Below, piece by piece: positions 17,517-27,197 of a stretch of DNA of 64,000 bases. The notes beneath the pieces are model-generated. The model was not told the DNA's origin, did no database searches, and saw nothing but the letters and a program-made list of their open reading frames with translations. This stretch comes from CAVLDP01 sp963661945 (GTDB lineage Bacteria; Bacillota; Clostridia; Lachnospirales; Lachnospiraceae): assembly GCA_963661945.1 (NCBI GenBank), contig CAVLDP010000002.1, positions 1 through 64,000 on the forward strand. The letters are read 5' to 3'. Position 1 is the first letter of the stretch. The number at the start of each line of letters is the position of its first letter. Both the position numbers and the translations under genes were made by a program.

Positions 17517-18821
17517 TCACTTAATTTTCTTATATACCATACATGGCTTTGAAACAGGCGCCTTTGAATATTGGAATGCAGATTCGATTTCTGCTTTAAC
17601 CTCATCAATACGAGTCAAATCATTTGCATAAATTGTACAAATGCTTTCTCCCATCTTCACTGGATCAGATACCTTCTTATGCAAAATGCAACCTACTGCA
17701 AGATCGATATCACTATCCTTATTCTCTCTTCCTCCGCCAAGCAGCATGGAGGCATGTCCTATATTACAAGCCTTGATCTTGGAGACATAACCATCTGTTG
17801 ATGCAAGTACATCAAACGTATGGCTTGCTGTTGGGAAAATAGAATAGTCTTCAATTGCTCTTGCATCACCACCTTGTATTGTTACAAGTTCAGATAGCTT
17901 TGCAAGGGCAGCGCCAGAAGAAATCGCATGATCAATTTTCTCCTTCGCATCCTCTTCACTTGATGCAACGCCTGCTGTCATAAGCATCTCAGTAGCAAGA
18001 ACATAGATGAGTTCTACAAAGTCCTCTGGACCATTTCCCTTAAGCGTCTCAATTGCTTCGATTACTTCAAGCGCATTGCCTACAGCATTTCCAAGAGGCT
18101 CCTCCATATTTGTAAGTACAGCTGTTACCTTGCGCCCGGCAGATTTGCCAATTGAAACCATGGATTCTGCAAGAATAGAAGCATCCTCCACATTCTTCAT
18201 GAAGGCGCCATCTCCAACCTTAACATCAAGTACAATTCCGTCTGCACCTGAAGCTAATTTCTTACTCATAATAGAGCTTGCGATTAAAGAGACATTATTT
18301 ACGGTTCCTGTTATATCTCTAAGAGCATATAATTTCTTATCAGCTGGTGCTAAATTGGCAGTCTGACCTGCAACAGCAACCTTATATTTGTTGACATTGG
18401 AGTAAAACTCCTCTTCTGATAAATCAATGCGAAAGCCAGGAAAGCTCTCAAGCTTATCGAGAGTTCCACCTGTATGTCCGAGTCCTCTTCCGGACATCTT
18501 GGCAACAGGCGCGCCAAGAGATGCAACAATTGGTACAAGAGCCATAGTGGTCTTATCTCCTACTCCACCAGAGCTGTGCTTGTCAACCTTGATGCCTTCA
18601 ATTCTCGACAGATCAAGAACATCGCCGGAATGCATCATAGCCATCGTTAAATCATAAGTTTCTCGATCAGACATTCCGCGGAAACAGACTGCCATTAGAA
18701 ATGCTGACATCTGATAGTCAGGAATTTGACCCTTAGTATATTCAGAAATCATGAAATCAATCTGTTCTTTACTAAGTTCTTCCCCATTTTTCTTCTGTTC
18801 AATGAAATCAACCATTCTCAT
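17517..18821 (-). CDS. pdp: Pyrimidine-nucleoside phosphorylase
   Basis: Catalyses reversible phosphorolysis of thymidine, uridine or deoxyuridine for nucleoside salvage. The 434-residue enzyme has the phosphate/nucleoside signature KVDKHSSGGVGDKTT (about 80-94), MSGRGLGHTGGTLDKLES (about 112-129) and the loop VAGQTANLAPADKKLYALRD. The order and length fit the Bacillus Pdp class rather than the longer archaeal AMP phosphorylase. It lies 15 bases after rlmH. Confidence 0.94.
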   Translation of the reverse strand: MRMVDFIEQKKNGEELSKEQIDFMISEYTKGQIPDYQMSAFLMAVCFRGMSDRETYDLTMAMMHSGDVLDLSRIEGIKVDKHSSGGVGDKTTMALVPIVASLGAPVAKMSGRGLGHTGGTLDKLESFPGFRIDLSEEEFYSNVNKYKVAVAGQTANLAPADKKLYALRDITGTVNNVSLIASSIMSKKLASGADGIVLDVKVGDGAFMKNVEDASILAESMVSIGKSAGRKVTAVLTNMEEPLGNAVGNALEVIEAIETLKGNGPEDFVELIYVLATEMLMTAGVASSEEDAKEKIDHAISSGAALAKLSELVTIQGGDARAIEDYSIFPTASHTFDVLASTDGYVSKIKACNIGHASMLLGGGRENKDSDIDLAVGCILHKKVSDPVKMGESICTIYANDLTRIDEVKAEIESAFQYSKAPVSKPCMVYKKIK

Positions 18822-18836
18822 AAGACTACTTCTCCT

Positions 18837-19316
18837 TTATTTGTGATAGGGCTCATGATTCATAATTCGGTAAGCCCGATAAACCTGTTCTAGTAATATC
18901 ACTCGCATAAGCTGGTGTGGAAATGTCATATCCGAAAAGCTTATCTTCATATCAGAACGCCTAAGTACCTCGTCTGATAGACCAAGCGAACCGCCAATTA
19001 CAAATGATAAATTAGAGTTACCAGTAAGCCCAAGCTTTTCTATACAATTAGAAAAGGAAACGGAATCGTATTTCTTCCCTTCGATTGCAAGAGCGATAAC
19101 ATAATCCGAATCCTTGATTTTACTTAGAATTCGTTTGCCCTCTTTATCCTTGATCATTAAATTCTCTGCGTCCGACGCCTGATCCGGAGTTTTCTCGTCA
19201 GAGACCTCGATAATCTGAAGCTTGCAATATCTGGAAAGCCGTTTTTCATATTCTTTTATGGCATCTCGGAAATAGTTTTCCTTCACTTTGCCAACGCAAA
19301 TTAGATTAATATTCAT
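18837..19316 (-). CDS. rlmH: 23S rRNA pseudouridine-1915 N3-methyltransferase RlmH
   Basis: SPOUT-class methyltransferase that modifies pseudouridine 1915 of 23S rRNA in assembled ribosomes. The 159-residue product carries the SAM-binding knot: VIGGSLGLSDEV, and the C-terminal MTFPHQLMRVILLEQVYRAY ending in NHEPYHK, which is nearly invariant in the family. It sits one base after the zinc-ribbon/TPR gene. Confidence 0.97.
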   Translation of the reverse strand: MNINLICVGKVKENYFRDAIKEYEKRLSRYCKLQIIEVSDEKTPDQASDAENLMIKDKEGKRILSKIKDSDYVIALAIEGKKYDSVSFSNCIEKLGLTGNSNLSFVIGGSLGLSDEVLRRSDMKISFSDMTFPHQLMRVILLEQVYRAYRIMNHEPYHK

Positions 19317-19317
19317 A

Positions 19318-20460
19318 TTATTCTGGAATATATATGTAATTTAATTTCATAACCTCGCTCATGAGGCCTTCTTCATTTACAACAACAAGCGATAAAATAT
19401 TATTTCCTTCTGGCATGGTAAGTGGCTCAGTATAGATCTCTGACTCAATTGTCGGAAGGGAACCATCCCATGTGTAATATACAGTTTCCCCATCCTTTGC
19501 AAGAATTGATATCGTTGTAGCAGATGTGTATGTTCCACTTCTTGGATAGACATTAGGAAAATCAGGGCTCTGGTAGGTTATAGTATATTCCTGCTTGTAG
19601 ATAAGCCCGGCATCTCCAGCTGTAGAATAAGCAATTGCAGAAACTGTGCTTGTTCCAGCTGTAAGAAGGATTGGCTCATCATATCTCATACCATTATTCT
19701 TTGACGGAGTTGAGCCATCAAGTGTATATATGATTTCAGCTGCGCCTGGACAGGATAACTGAAGAAGTAAGTCACTGGAATAATCTCCTTCTTCTTCTGA
19801 AAAGCTAACCATCAAATCAATAATATCTGTAACAAATGTAAGCGCATCTCCCGTCGCAAGAGAATAAAGTCCATCTAAAGATGCGGTATCATTATTCATA
19901 GTATAGATATGAACTAAATACGTCACAGCATCTACGTTTGCAGAATCATGTCTAAGACAAGAAAGTAGGTAATTCTCGGCTGTGGTATAATCCTGCATCT
20001 CATAGTAGCAAAGCCCAAGTCCAAGAAGCGCATCTGTGCCATTCGGATTCTTCTTATAAGCCTTAAGATAGGAAGATAGGCTTTGCTCAAGCTCTGAAGC
20101 CTTATAAGACTTCTCCCCTTGTGTACAATAATAATTGTAGGAATTCCTATAAATCATACAAGAGATGAGAATAAGAAGAATCAGTGCAATTGTTCCAAAG
20201 AAAATCCATTTTCTCTTCTTCGTAGAAAATAGAAATGCAAATCTAGAATTCTTCTTATCATCATCTTCAGAAAGCGTTACCGAATCATACGAATTCTCAT
20301 TTGCTAAGCGTTCTTTTTTGACATCAGGATCTTCGATAAATGACGCAAGTATTTCCTCATCAAGAAGGCTATATTCTGGTACAATCTGCACTTCTTTTCC
20401 ACAATGATTACAATATAGGCTTTTCTCAATTATTTCTTTGCCACAGTTGGAACAAATCAT
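19318..20460 (-). CDS. Zinc-ribbon, single-helix, TPR protein with chitobiase-type beta domains
   Basis: Unnamed multidomain protein. An N-terminal zinc ribbon CSNCG...CNHCG (residues 3-21) is followed by an acidic linker, one transmembrane segment (about 88-107), TPR-like repeats (about 115-200; SYLKAYKKNPNGTDALLGLG and YTTAENYLLSC) and two small beta domains resembling the chitobiase/beta-hexosaminidase C-terminal domain (EIIYTLDGSTPSKNN and VYYTWDGSLPTIESEIYTEP). The zinc ribbon would be cytoplasmic and the rest outside. Related proteins occur in Clostridia; no function is known. It lies 12 bases after fhs and one base before rlmH. Confidence 0.8.
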   Translation of the reverse strand: MICSNCGKEIIEKSLYCNHCGKEVQIVPEYSLLDEEILASFIEDPDVKKERLANENSYDSVTLSEDDDKKNSRFAFLFSTKKRKWIFFGTIALILLILISCMIYRNSYNYYCTQGEKSYKASELEQSLSSYLKAYKKNPNGTDALLGLGLCYYEMQDYTTAENYLLSCLRHDSANVDAVTYLVHIYTMNNDTASLDGLYSLATGDALTFVTDIIDLMVSFSEEEGDYSSDLLLQLSCPGAAEIIYTLDGSTPSKNNGMRYDEPILLTAGTSTVSAIAYSTAGDAGLIYKQEYTITYQSPDFPNVYPRSGTYTSATTISILAKDGETVYYTWDGSLPTIESEIYTEPLTMPEGNNILSLVVVNEEGLMSEVMKLNYIYIPE

Positions 20461-20472
20461 AGAATCACCCTG

Positions 20473-22143
20473 TTAGAATAAGCCGGTAATTACACCCTCA
20501 TCAGTAACATCAATTCCATAAGCAGCAGGCTTCTTTGGAAGTCCTGGCATAGTCATAATGGAACCTGTAACACAAACAATAAATCCTGCTCCAGCAGATG
20601 GATATACCTCTCTTACAGTAAGAGTAAAGCCCTCTGGTCTTCCGAGCTTCTTGGCGTCATCTGACAGAGAATATTGAGTCTTGGCCATACAAACTGGCAA
20701 ATCTCCCATTCCAAGATCTGTAAGATGCTTCAGTTCTTTTGCTGCCGCTGCTGAAAAAGCAACATCAGAAGCACCATAAATCTCTCTTGCTACAGTGCGA
20801 ATCTTCTCTTCGAGTGAAAGCGAATCCTCGTATAGAGGCTTGAAATGCGACTCCTTATTATCAAGGACAGAAAGCACCTTCGTAGCCAAAGCGATTCCAC
20901 CTTCGCCACCCTTTTCCCAAACTTCAGATAAAGCAAATTCACAGTCTCTTTCTCTACAGAATTCTTCAATGAAATTCGTTTCTTCTTCTGTATCTGTGAT
21001 AAATGAATTCAGCGTAACAACAACCGGAACACCAAATTTCTGCAGATTCTCAATATGCTTCTCGAGATTTACGATACCCTTCTTTAGTGCATCCATATTT
21101 GGTGCAGTCAAATTATCCTTTGCTACTCCACCATTATATTTAAGAGATCGAACTGTTGCTACAAGTACAACAGCATCCGGCTTAAGATTTGCTTTACGGC
21201 ACTTAATGTCGAAGAATTTTTCTGCTCCCAAATCTGCTCCAAAGCCAGCTTCTGTAATGCAAATATCTCCCATCTTAAGAGCGGCCTTCGTAGCACGTAC
21301 TGAATTACAGCCATGAGCGATATTTGCAAACGGGCCGCCATGAACAAGGGCTACGGTATGCTCTAAGGTCTGAATCATATTTGGCTTAATTGCATCCTTG
21401 AGAAGAGCGGCCATAGAACCAACCGCCTGCAAATCTGCTGCGGTAACAGGCTCTCCGTCCATGTTGTAGGCAACAATAATCTTTGAGAGTCTTGCCTTTA
21501 AGTCATTCATATCATTTGCAAGACATAAGATTGCCATGATTTCTGAAGCAACAGAGATCACAAAATGGTCTTCTCTTACAAAGCCATCTGCTTTGGCGCC
21601 AAGTCCAACGACGACATTTCGAAGAACACGATCATTCATATCCAGGCAGCGTTTCCAAACAATCTGTCTAGGATCGATGCGAAGCTCATTTCCCTGTTGA
21701 ATATGATTATCAAGTAGGGCTGCAAGAAGGTTATTTGCAGTTGTGATAGCATGGAAATCACCTGTGAAATGAAGATTTAGATCTTCCATAGGAACAACCT
21801 GGGCATATCCGCCACCGGCAGCACCACCCTTGATACCGAAGCATGGTCCAAGTGAAGGCTCCCGTAATGCAAGAATTGCATTCTTTCCAAGCTTGGCAAA
21901 GCCCTCTGCAAGACCAATACTTGTTGTAGTCTTTCCTTCTCCAGCTGGGGTTGGATTAATTGCAGTTACAAGGACTAATTTACCATCCTCTTTTTGCTCT
22001 AAGCCATTCAACAATTCATCGGATAACTTAGCCTTGTATTTTCCATAGAATTCCAAATCATCTTCACTAATGCCAACAGTCTTTGCTACATCGCGAATAT
22101 GATAAAGTTCTGCTTCCTGTGCAATCTCAATGTCTGTTTTCAT
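20473..22143 (-). CDS. fhs: Formate--tetrahydrofolate ligase
   Basis: ATP-dependent synthesis of 10-formyl-THF from formate and THF, feeding one-carbon metabolism in anaerobes. The 556-residue enzyme shows the ATP-binding segment ITAINPTPAGEGKTTTSIGL, then REPSLGPCFGIKGGAAGGGY and the C-terminal FIVCVTGSIMTMPGLPKKP. Two in-frame ATGs lie 12 bases apart; the second is chosen because GGAGGG stands six bases before it. It follows ftsK by 21 bases. Confidence 0.97.
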   Translation of the reverse strand: MKTDIEIAQEAELYHIRDVAKTVGISEDDLEFYGKYKAKLSDELLNGLEQKEDGKLVLVTAINPTPAGEGKTTTSIGLAEGFAKLGKNAILALREPSLGPCFGIKGGAAGGGYAQVVPMEDLNLHFTGDFHAITTANNLLAALLDNHIQQGNELRIDPRQIVWKRCLDMNDRVLRNVVVGLGAKADGFVREDHFVISVASEIMAILCLANDMNDLKARLSKIIVAYNMDGEPVTAADLQAVGSMAALLKDAIKPNMIQTLEHTVALVHGGPFANIAHGCNSVRATKAALKMGDICITEAGFGADLGAEKFFDIKCRKANLKPDAVVLVATVRSLKYNGGVAKDNLTAPNMDALKKGIVNLEKHIENLQKFGVPVVVTLNSFITDTEEETNFIEEFCRERDCEFALSEVWEKGGEGGIALATKVLSVLDNKESHFKPLYEDSLSLEEKIRTVAREIYGASDVAFSAAAAKELKHLTDLGMGDLPVCMAKTQYSLSDDAKKLGRPEGFTLTVREVYPSAGAGFIVCVTGSIMTMPGLPKKPAAYGIDVTDEGVITGLF

Positions 22144-22164
22144 GTTACCCTCCATAATCTCTTC

Positions 22165-24834
22165 TTATTTGCTTGATAAAATCTGCTCGAATTCTTCAAG
22201 AGAGACCAAAACCTTACGAGGCTTTGTTCCTTCCTCACCGGCGACAACTCCTGCTTCACACAGTTGGTCCATAATTCTTGCAGCACGATTAAAGCCAATC
22301 TTAAAGTTTCTCTGAAGCATACCGATGGAACCTTTTTCCTTCTCGATAAGGAGACGACCTGCCTGTTCGAAATATTCATCCCTGTCATTTGAACCACTGT
22401 CAGATGAAATGGCGGTACTTCCACTTTCTACCGCAGTAATCTCAATTGATTCATCATAAGATGCGCCTTCGGAATGTTTCTTAATATATTCCACAACCTT
22501 CTTCACATCGTCATCGGAAACAAAAGCTCCCTGAACACGAAGAGGCTTAGAATATCCTTGTGGATAATATAACATATCACCCTTGCCAAGCAGCTTCTCA
22601 GCTCCATTCATATCAAGTATTGTCCTCGAATCGACACCTGATGTAACAGCAAAGGCAATTCGAGAAGGCATATTAGCCTTGATCAAGCCTGTAATTACAT
22701 TCACAGAAGGTCTCTGCGTTGCAATAATAAGATGGATGCCTGCAGCACGGGCAAGCTGAGCCAGACGACAAATAGAAGCCTCAACCTCACTTGATGCAAC
22801 CATCATAAGATCTGCAAGCTCATCAACAATAACAACAATCTGTGGCATCTTCTCCGCAGGCAGAATTGTTCCGCTTGGAAGAGTGATGCTGTGATCAGAT
22901 ACCAGCTCATTATAGCCCTTCATATCACGAACCTGAGCTTCAGCGAATTTGTTATAGCGATCAGTCATCTCTCGCACAGCCCATTGAAGCGCGCCGGCAG
23001 CTTTCTTTGGATCTGTAACAACTGGAATAAGCAGATGAGGAATTCCATTATATACAGATAGTTCTACAACCTTTGGGTCAATCATGATGAACTTCACATC
23101 ATCCGGCTTTGCGTGATAGAGAATACTCATGATGATAGTATTAATGCAGACTGATTTACCGGAACCGGTTGCACCAGCAATAAGCAGATGTGGCATCTTG
23201 GCAATATCAGAAATGATAATCTTGCCCCCAATATCTCGTCCTGCCGCAAAGGCAATGTTCGATGATATAGCCTTAAAATCTTCCGATTCAACAAGTTCTC
23301 GAAATGATACAGCCGTTGCTTCTTTATTTGGAACCTCGATACCAATTGCTGACTTTCCAGGTATTGGTGCTTCGATTCTGATATCAGAGGCTGCAAGATT
23401 AAGCTTAATATCATCTGTTAGATTTACGATTTTGCTAACCTTAACACCCATGGCTGGCTGAATCTCAAATCTTGTAACAGCTGGACCGCATGTAGCATTA
23501 GTTACCTTGGCATCTACTCCGAAATTAATTAAAGTCTGCTGCAATTTCTCAGCTGTCTCTTGCAATGTAGACTTATTTGTTCCGCCCTTCTTTCCAATCT
23601 TATTAAGAAGAGAAATTGGTGGGAACTTGTAATTTGATGTCTTAGTCTTGTTCAAATCAGCATCAGTAACCGGAATGGTATCCGCTTCTGTTAATTTCTC
23701 GCTTGTGTTTCTTGCCTGCGCAGGATATTCATCCGCTTCCGCTACCCCATATTCTTCGATATCTTCATCTTCATCTTCAAAAGATTCATCCGTGCTGTAA
23801 TTTGTATCCATGATCTCAGCAGGAATCGTTTCTTGCACAGGATTTTCGATGTCAAAAATTCTTGCATCAATTCTTGCAGAATTTTCTGCTGTGGAAATTA
23901 TCGAATCATTGACAAATTCTTCACTAGCAGTATCTGCCACTTCTTCATCTCCAAAGCGGACAGAAGTTATTGAATCTTGATTTGATTTTAGCGGAATTCT
24001 ATCAATATCACTGACATCTACATCATCGAAAATATTAATTTTGATTTCACTTACTTCGTCAGAATCTTTTCTTGGTGTAACTGGAGCTTCCATAATACCA
24101 GTATCTTCCACCTTGATTTCGTGAAGATTTCGAGTTGGATTATTGTTATTCTTATGAGCAGCTTGCTCTTCATGACGCTTGGCTCGTCTTAGTTCTGCTT
24201 CTTTCTTACGCTGTGCACGGATTTCTTTTGCTTCATCAGAATTGGCATCTTCTGATATTTGATGAAACCATTTGACATAAGACTTTTCGAGCATTATAGC
24301 AAGGCATATTGCCATAATAATAATGCAGATAGCATATGCAGCATATAAGCCAAAGCCTTTGATGAAGACCATCGCGAGAAGCCCACCCAGGAAACCACCA
24401 CCAGTCTTATATTCAAAGCCATACAGGAAAGCATCAACAGGGCCTATATATTCATCTTCGTGTAGTATTAATTCAAATAACATGCAAAGAAAAATCATAG
24501 CAATCGCAAAAGCAATTAATTTAATGATTGCTATGGAATTTTCCTTGTTTGCAACAGCAAAAAATGTAGCAATAACCAATATAAAAGGGAAAATATAAGC
24601 TAGAATTCCAAATAATCCGAAGAGGAATCCCGAAACCGCATTTCCGACAAAGCCACCAAGACCTAAGTTACTCACAAATAAAAGTATCGTAACAATGATC
24701 GATGCTCCAAGAATTAAATCTTGTTTGATTTCTTCTTGTCGTCTTTTCTTTTCCTGGTTACGCTTTCTGGTCATTGCAGCTTTTGAAGCACCAGAACTTT
24801 TGCTATTGCTGCTTTTCTTCTTGTTTGTAGCCAT
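22165..24834 (-). CDS. ftsK: DNA translocase FtsK/SpoIIIE family
   Basis: Membrane-anchored hexameric motor that pumps DNA through the division septum during chromosome segregation (or into the forespore in spore formers). The 889-residue protein has a Lys/Ser-rich N-terminus, four helices at about 40-190, a long acidic low-complexity linker (about 210-400), then the motor: EAPIPGKSAIGIEVPN, Walker A IAGATGSGKSVCINT and Walker B IVVIVDELADLMM, and a C-terminal gamma winged-helix domain (KGSIGMLQRNFKIGFNRAAR). FtsK and SpoIIIE are not distinguishable here. Confidence 0.95.
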   Translation of the reverse strand: MATNKKKSSNSKSSGASKAAMTRKRNQEKKRRQEEIKQDLILGASIIVTILLFVSNLGLGGFVGNAVSGFLFGLFGILAYIFPFILVIATFFAVANKENSIAIIKLIAFAIAMIFLCMLFELILHEDEYIGPVDAFLYGFEYKTGGGFLGGLLAMVFIKGFGLYAAYAICIIIMAICLAIMLEKSYVKWFHQISEDANSDEAKEIRAQRKKEAELRRAKRHEEQAAHKNNNNPTRNLHEIKVEDTGIMEAPVTPRKDSDEVSEIKINIFDDVDVSDIDRIPLKSNQDSITSVRFGDEEVADTASEEFVNDSIISTAENSARIDARIFDIENPVQETIPAEIMDTNYSTDESFEDEDEDIEEYGVAEADEYPAQARNTSEKLTEADTIPVTDADLNKTKTSNYKFPPISLLNKIGKKGGTNKSTLQETAEKLQQTLINFGVDAKVTNATCGPAVTRFEIQPAMGVKVSKIVNLTDDIKLNLAASDIRIEAPIPGKSAIGIEVPNKEATAVSFRELVESEDFKAISSNIAFAAGRDIGGKIIISDIAKMPHLLIAGATGSGKSVCINTIIMSILYHAKPDDVKFIMIDPKVVELSVYNGIPHLLIPVVTDPKKAAGALQWAVREMTDRYNKFAEAQVRDMKGYNELVSDHSITLPSGTILPAEKMPQIVVIVDELADLMMVASSEVEASICRLAQLARAAGIHLIIATQRPSVNVITGLIKANMPSRIAFAVTSGVDSRTILDMNGAEKLLGKGDMLYYPQGYSKPLRVQGAFVSDDDVKKVVEYIKKHSEGASYDESIEITAVESGSTAISSDSGSNDRDEYFEQAGRLLIEKEKGSIGMLQRNFKIGFNRAARIMDQLCEAGVVAGEEGTKPRKVLVSLEEFEQILSSK

Positions 24835-24864
24835 GTAAACTAAATTTCCTTATTTACAAATATA

Positions 24865-24893
24865 ACGACGTCTTCCAAAAAAGAAGGCGCCGT
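24865..24893 (-). terminator. Hairpin between glgA and ftsK
   Basis: Reading leftwards, ACGGCGCCUUC and GAAGACGUCGU can form an 11-base stem with one mismatch around a U-rich loop. The following tract (UAUAUUUGU) is only moderately U-rich, so it may be a weak terminator. It lies between the glgA stop and the ftsK start, 30 bases upstream of the latter. Confidence 0.5.
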
Positions 24894-24899
24894 AAAAAG

Positions 24900-26357
24900 T
24901 TAATTAAAATTACCTATCAAATAGTTATAAAGCATCTCATACTGTTTCTTGGAATTGCTCCAGGAATAGTCCTTTGCCATACCACGGTCAATCATCTTAT
25001 TCCATTCAGCCTTCTTACAGAAATAGATATATTTGGAATAATTCACAGTATTTAATAATTCATCCCCATTATAATTGCTGAATGAAAAGCCATCTCCCGT
25101 ATGCTCGTACTCGTTGTAAGGAGATACGGTATCCTTTAGGCCACCGGTCTCTCGAACAATAGGAATTGTTCCGTAACGAAATGAAATAAGCTGCGTCAAA
25201 CCGCAAGGCTCAAATCTGGAAGGCATCAAGAATGCATCTGCTGCTGCATAAAGCTTATGCGCAAGTTCGTCAGAATAACAAATATTTGCAGAAATTCGAT
25301 CCGGATATTTCCAAGCAAAGTGACGAAACATGTTCTCATAACTGGACTCACCTGTTCCAATCACAACAAGCTGAGTATTATCATCGCAGATTCCCTCAAT
25401 ACAATAATTGATAAGATCTAAGCCCTTCTGATCGGTAAGTCTTGAGATAAGACCAATCATGTATTTCTTCTTGTCGACGGTAAGCCCTAAATCAGCTTGT
25501 AATCTTTCTTTGTTCTTATACTTCTTCTTGCGGAAATCTAACGCATTATAATTTTGATAAATGATAGAATCACTTGATGGGTCAAAGGTCTTATAATCAA
25601 TACCATTTACAATGCCCTTCTTATCGAAGTGTCTTGCACTAAGAAGACCATCTAAACCTTCTCCATAGTATGGCGTCTCGATTTCATTGGCATAAGATTC
25701 ACTGACTGTTGTTATGTAATCCGCATATACAAGGCCACCTTTTAGCATGTTGCCAGCCTTGTTAAATTCCAGCTTGTCTGATGTAAATAAATCCATCGGA
25801 AGACCAGATAAGCCCTGCAAGGTCTTCACATCCCATACACCCTGGAATTTTAGATTATGAATGGTCATCATAGTCTTGATGTCCGAGAAGAATGGATTGG
25901 ATGCAAATATTGTCTTAAGATATACCGGAATCAATCCAGTTTGCCAATCGTGGCAATGAATGATATGCGGTTTGAAATCAATGACAGGTAGTACAGATAG
26001 AACTGCCTTGTCAAAGAAGGTAAAACGCTCCATATCCCATCTGGTCTCTCCATAAGGATAGAAGCACTCAAAATAATCCAGATTATCAATGAAATAATAG
26101 GTGATGCCATCATATTCGTATTGCATCAAACCAACGTATTTCTCTCCAATATATGGACCTAGATCCATCTGGAAGGAGGTTACATATTCAAAATTATCTC
26201 TAAGCTTTGGAGGAATGCAGGTGTAATTAGGGAGGATTACTCGAATATCGAAGTAAGCCTTATCGAACTCCTTTGGCAAGGCTCCAACTACATCAGCTAA
26301 GCCGCCTGTCTTAACAAATGGTACGCATTCACTTGCAGCAAAAAGAATCTTGTTCAT
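24900..26357 (-). CDS. glgA: Glycogen synthase GlgA
   Basis: GT5-family glucosyltransferase that extends alpha-1,4-glucan from ADP-glucose. At 485 residues it has the normal length. The N-terminal substrate loop is VKTGGLADVVGALPKEF (about 15-31); IIHCHDWQTGLIPVYL follows in the middle, and the C-terminal domain has LISRLTDQKGLDLI and MPSRFEPCGLTQLISFRYGT. No other glycogen genes are nearby. It lies 31 bases after yebC and is probably co-transcribed. Confidence 0.95.
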   Translation of the reverse strand: MNKILFAASECVPFVKTGGLADVVGALPKEFDKAYFDIRVILPNYTCIPPKLRDNFEYVTSFQMDLGPYIGEKYVGLMQYEYDGITYYFIDNLDYFECFYPYGETRWDMERFTFFDKAVLSVLPVIDFKPHIIHCHDWQTGLIPVYLKTIFASNPFFSDIKTMMTIHNLKFQGVWDVKTLQGLSGLPMDLFTSDKLEFNKAGNMLKGGLVYADYITTVSESYANEIETPYYGEGLDGLLSARHFDKKGIVNGIDYKTFDPSSDSIIYQNYNALDFRKKKYKNKERLQADLGLTVDKKKYMIGLISRLTDQKGLDLINYCIEGICDDNTQLVVIGTGESSYENMFRHFAWKYPDRISANICYSDELAHKLYAAADAFLMPSRFEPCGLTQLISFRYGTIPIVRETGGLKDTVSPYNEYEHTGDGFSFSNYNGDELLNTVNYSKYIYFCKKAEWNKMIDRGMAKDYSWSNSKKQYEMLYNYLIGNFN

Positions 26358-26388
26358 AAAAACCTCCCATTACTCCAGCAAATTCTAC

Positions 26389-27117
26389 TTATTCATCCCA
26401 GTTGTGGAATACTTCCTGTACATCGTCGTCTTCATCAAGTAGATCAAGAATACGATTAATGCATTTTAGGTCTTCTTCATCCGTTAAGGTTACATAAGTC
26501 TGAGGAAGCATAGTAACAGAAGCTTCCATCATAGGAACACCCTCAGCCTCCAGTGCTTCACGAACAGCTGAGAAATCATCTGGGCTGGTTAAAATCTCGA
26601 AGCTATCCTCTTCTTCTGCAAAGTCCTCTGCTCCAGCATCAAGTGCCATCATCATCAGATCATCTGCATCAAGAGAGCATTCTTCCTTATCGATAATAAT
26701 CTGGCCTTTTTCATCAAACATATAAGATACACAACCCTGTGTACCAATACTTCCATGTCCCTTCGTAAATGCACTTCTTACATTAGCTGCAGTACGGTTC
26801 TTATTATCAGTCAAAGTCTTAACAATAATTGCTGTACCACTTGGGCCATAGCCTTCGTAAATAGCTGATTCGTAATTTACAGAATTGGCATCACCAGCAG
26901 CCTTCTTGATTCCACGCTCAATGGTATCGTTTGGCATATTATTGGCCTTTGCCTTGGCAATTACATCGCGAAGCTTGGAATTGTTATCTGGGTTTGCGCC
27001 ACCTTCCTTAACAGCTACAGCAATTTCCTTACCAATGATGGTGAAAATCTTACCCTTGGCAGCATCATTTTTTTCTTTTTTATGCTTAATATTTGCGAAT
27101 TTTGAATGTCCTGACAT
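26389..27117 (-). CDS. yebC: YebC/PmpR (TACO1) family protein
   Basis: YebC-family proteins are known as transcription regulators and, for some members, as factors that help ribosomes through proline stretches. The 242-residue protein begins MSGHSKFANIKHKKEKND, the family signature, followed by KIFTIIGKEIAVAVKEGG and later EGYGPSGTAIIVKTLTDNKNR. The C-terminal acidic part (LDEDDDVQEVFHNWDE) is also typical. It has its own predicted promoter. Confidence 0.95.
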   Translation of the reverse strand: MSGHSKFANIKHKKEKNDAAKGKIFTIIGKEIAVAVKEGGANPDNNSKLRDVIAKAKANNMPNDTIERGIKKAAGDANSVNYESAIYEGYGPSGTAIIVKTLTDNKNRTAANVRSAFTKGHGSIGTQGCVSYMFDEKGQIIIDKEECSLDADDLMMMALDAGAEDFAEEEDSFEILTSPDDFSAVREALEAEGVPMMEASVTMLPQTYVTLTDEEDLKCINRILDLLDEDDDVQEVFHNWDE

Positions 27118-27155
27118 AATATATCCTCTTTTCTATATACATAAATTCAATGATA

Positions 27156-27184
27156 ATTTTATCATTTTTAGCCTGTTCAAGCAA
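27156..27184 (-). promoter_or_regulatory. Probable sigma-A promoter for yebC-glgA
   Basis: Reading leftwards, TTGCTT (27184-27179) and TAAAAT (27161-27156) are 17 bases apart. The -10 element lies in a perfect 8-base inverted repeat AATGATAA/TTATCATT (27149-27166) that could be an operator. The start codon of yebC is about 40 bases downstream. Confidence 0.5.
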
Positions 27185-27197
27185 GAAAGAGAAAGGG

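Noticed and set aside
20795..21316. A 173-codon plus-strand frame opposite fhs
   Set aside because: Shadow of a conserved coding sequence; Ser-rich composition typical of antisense translation.
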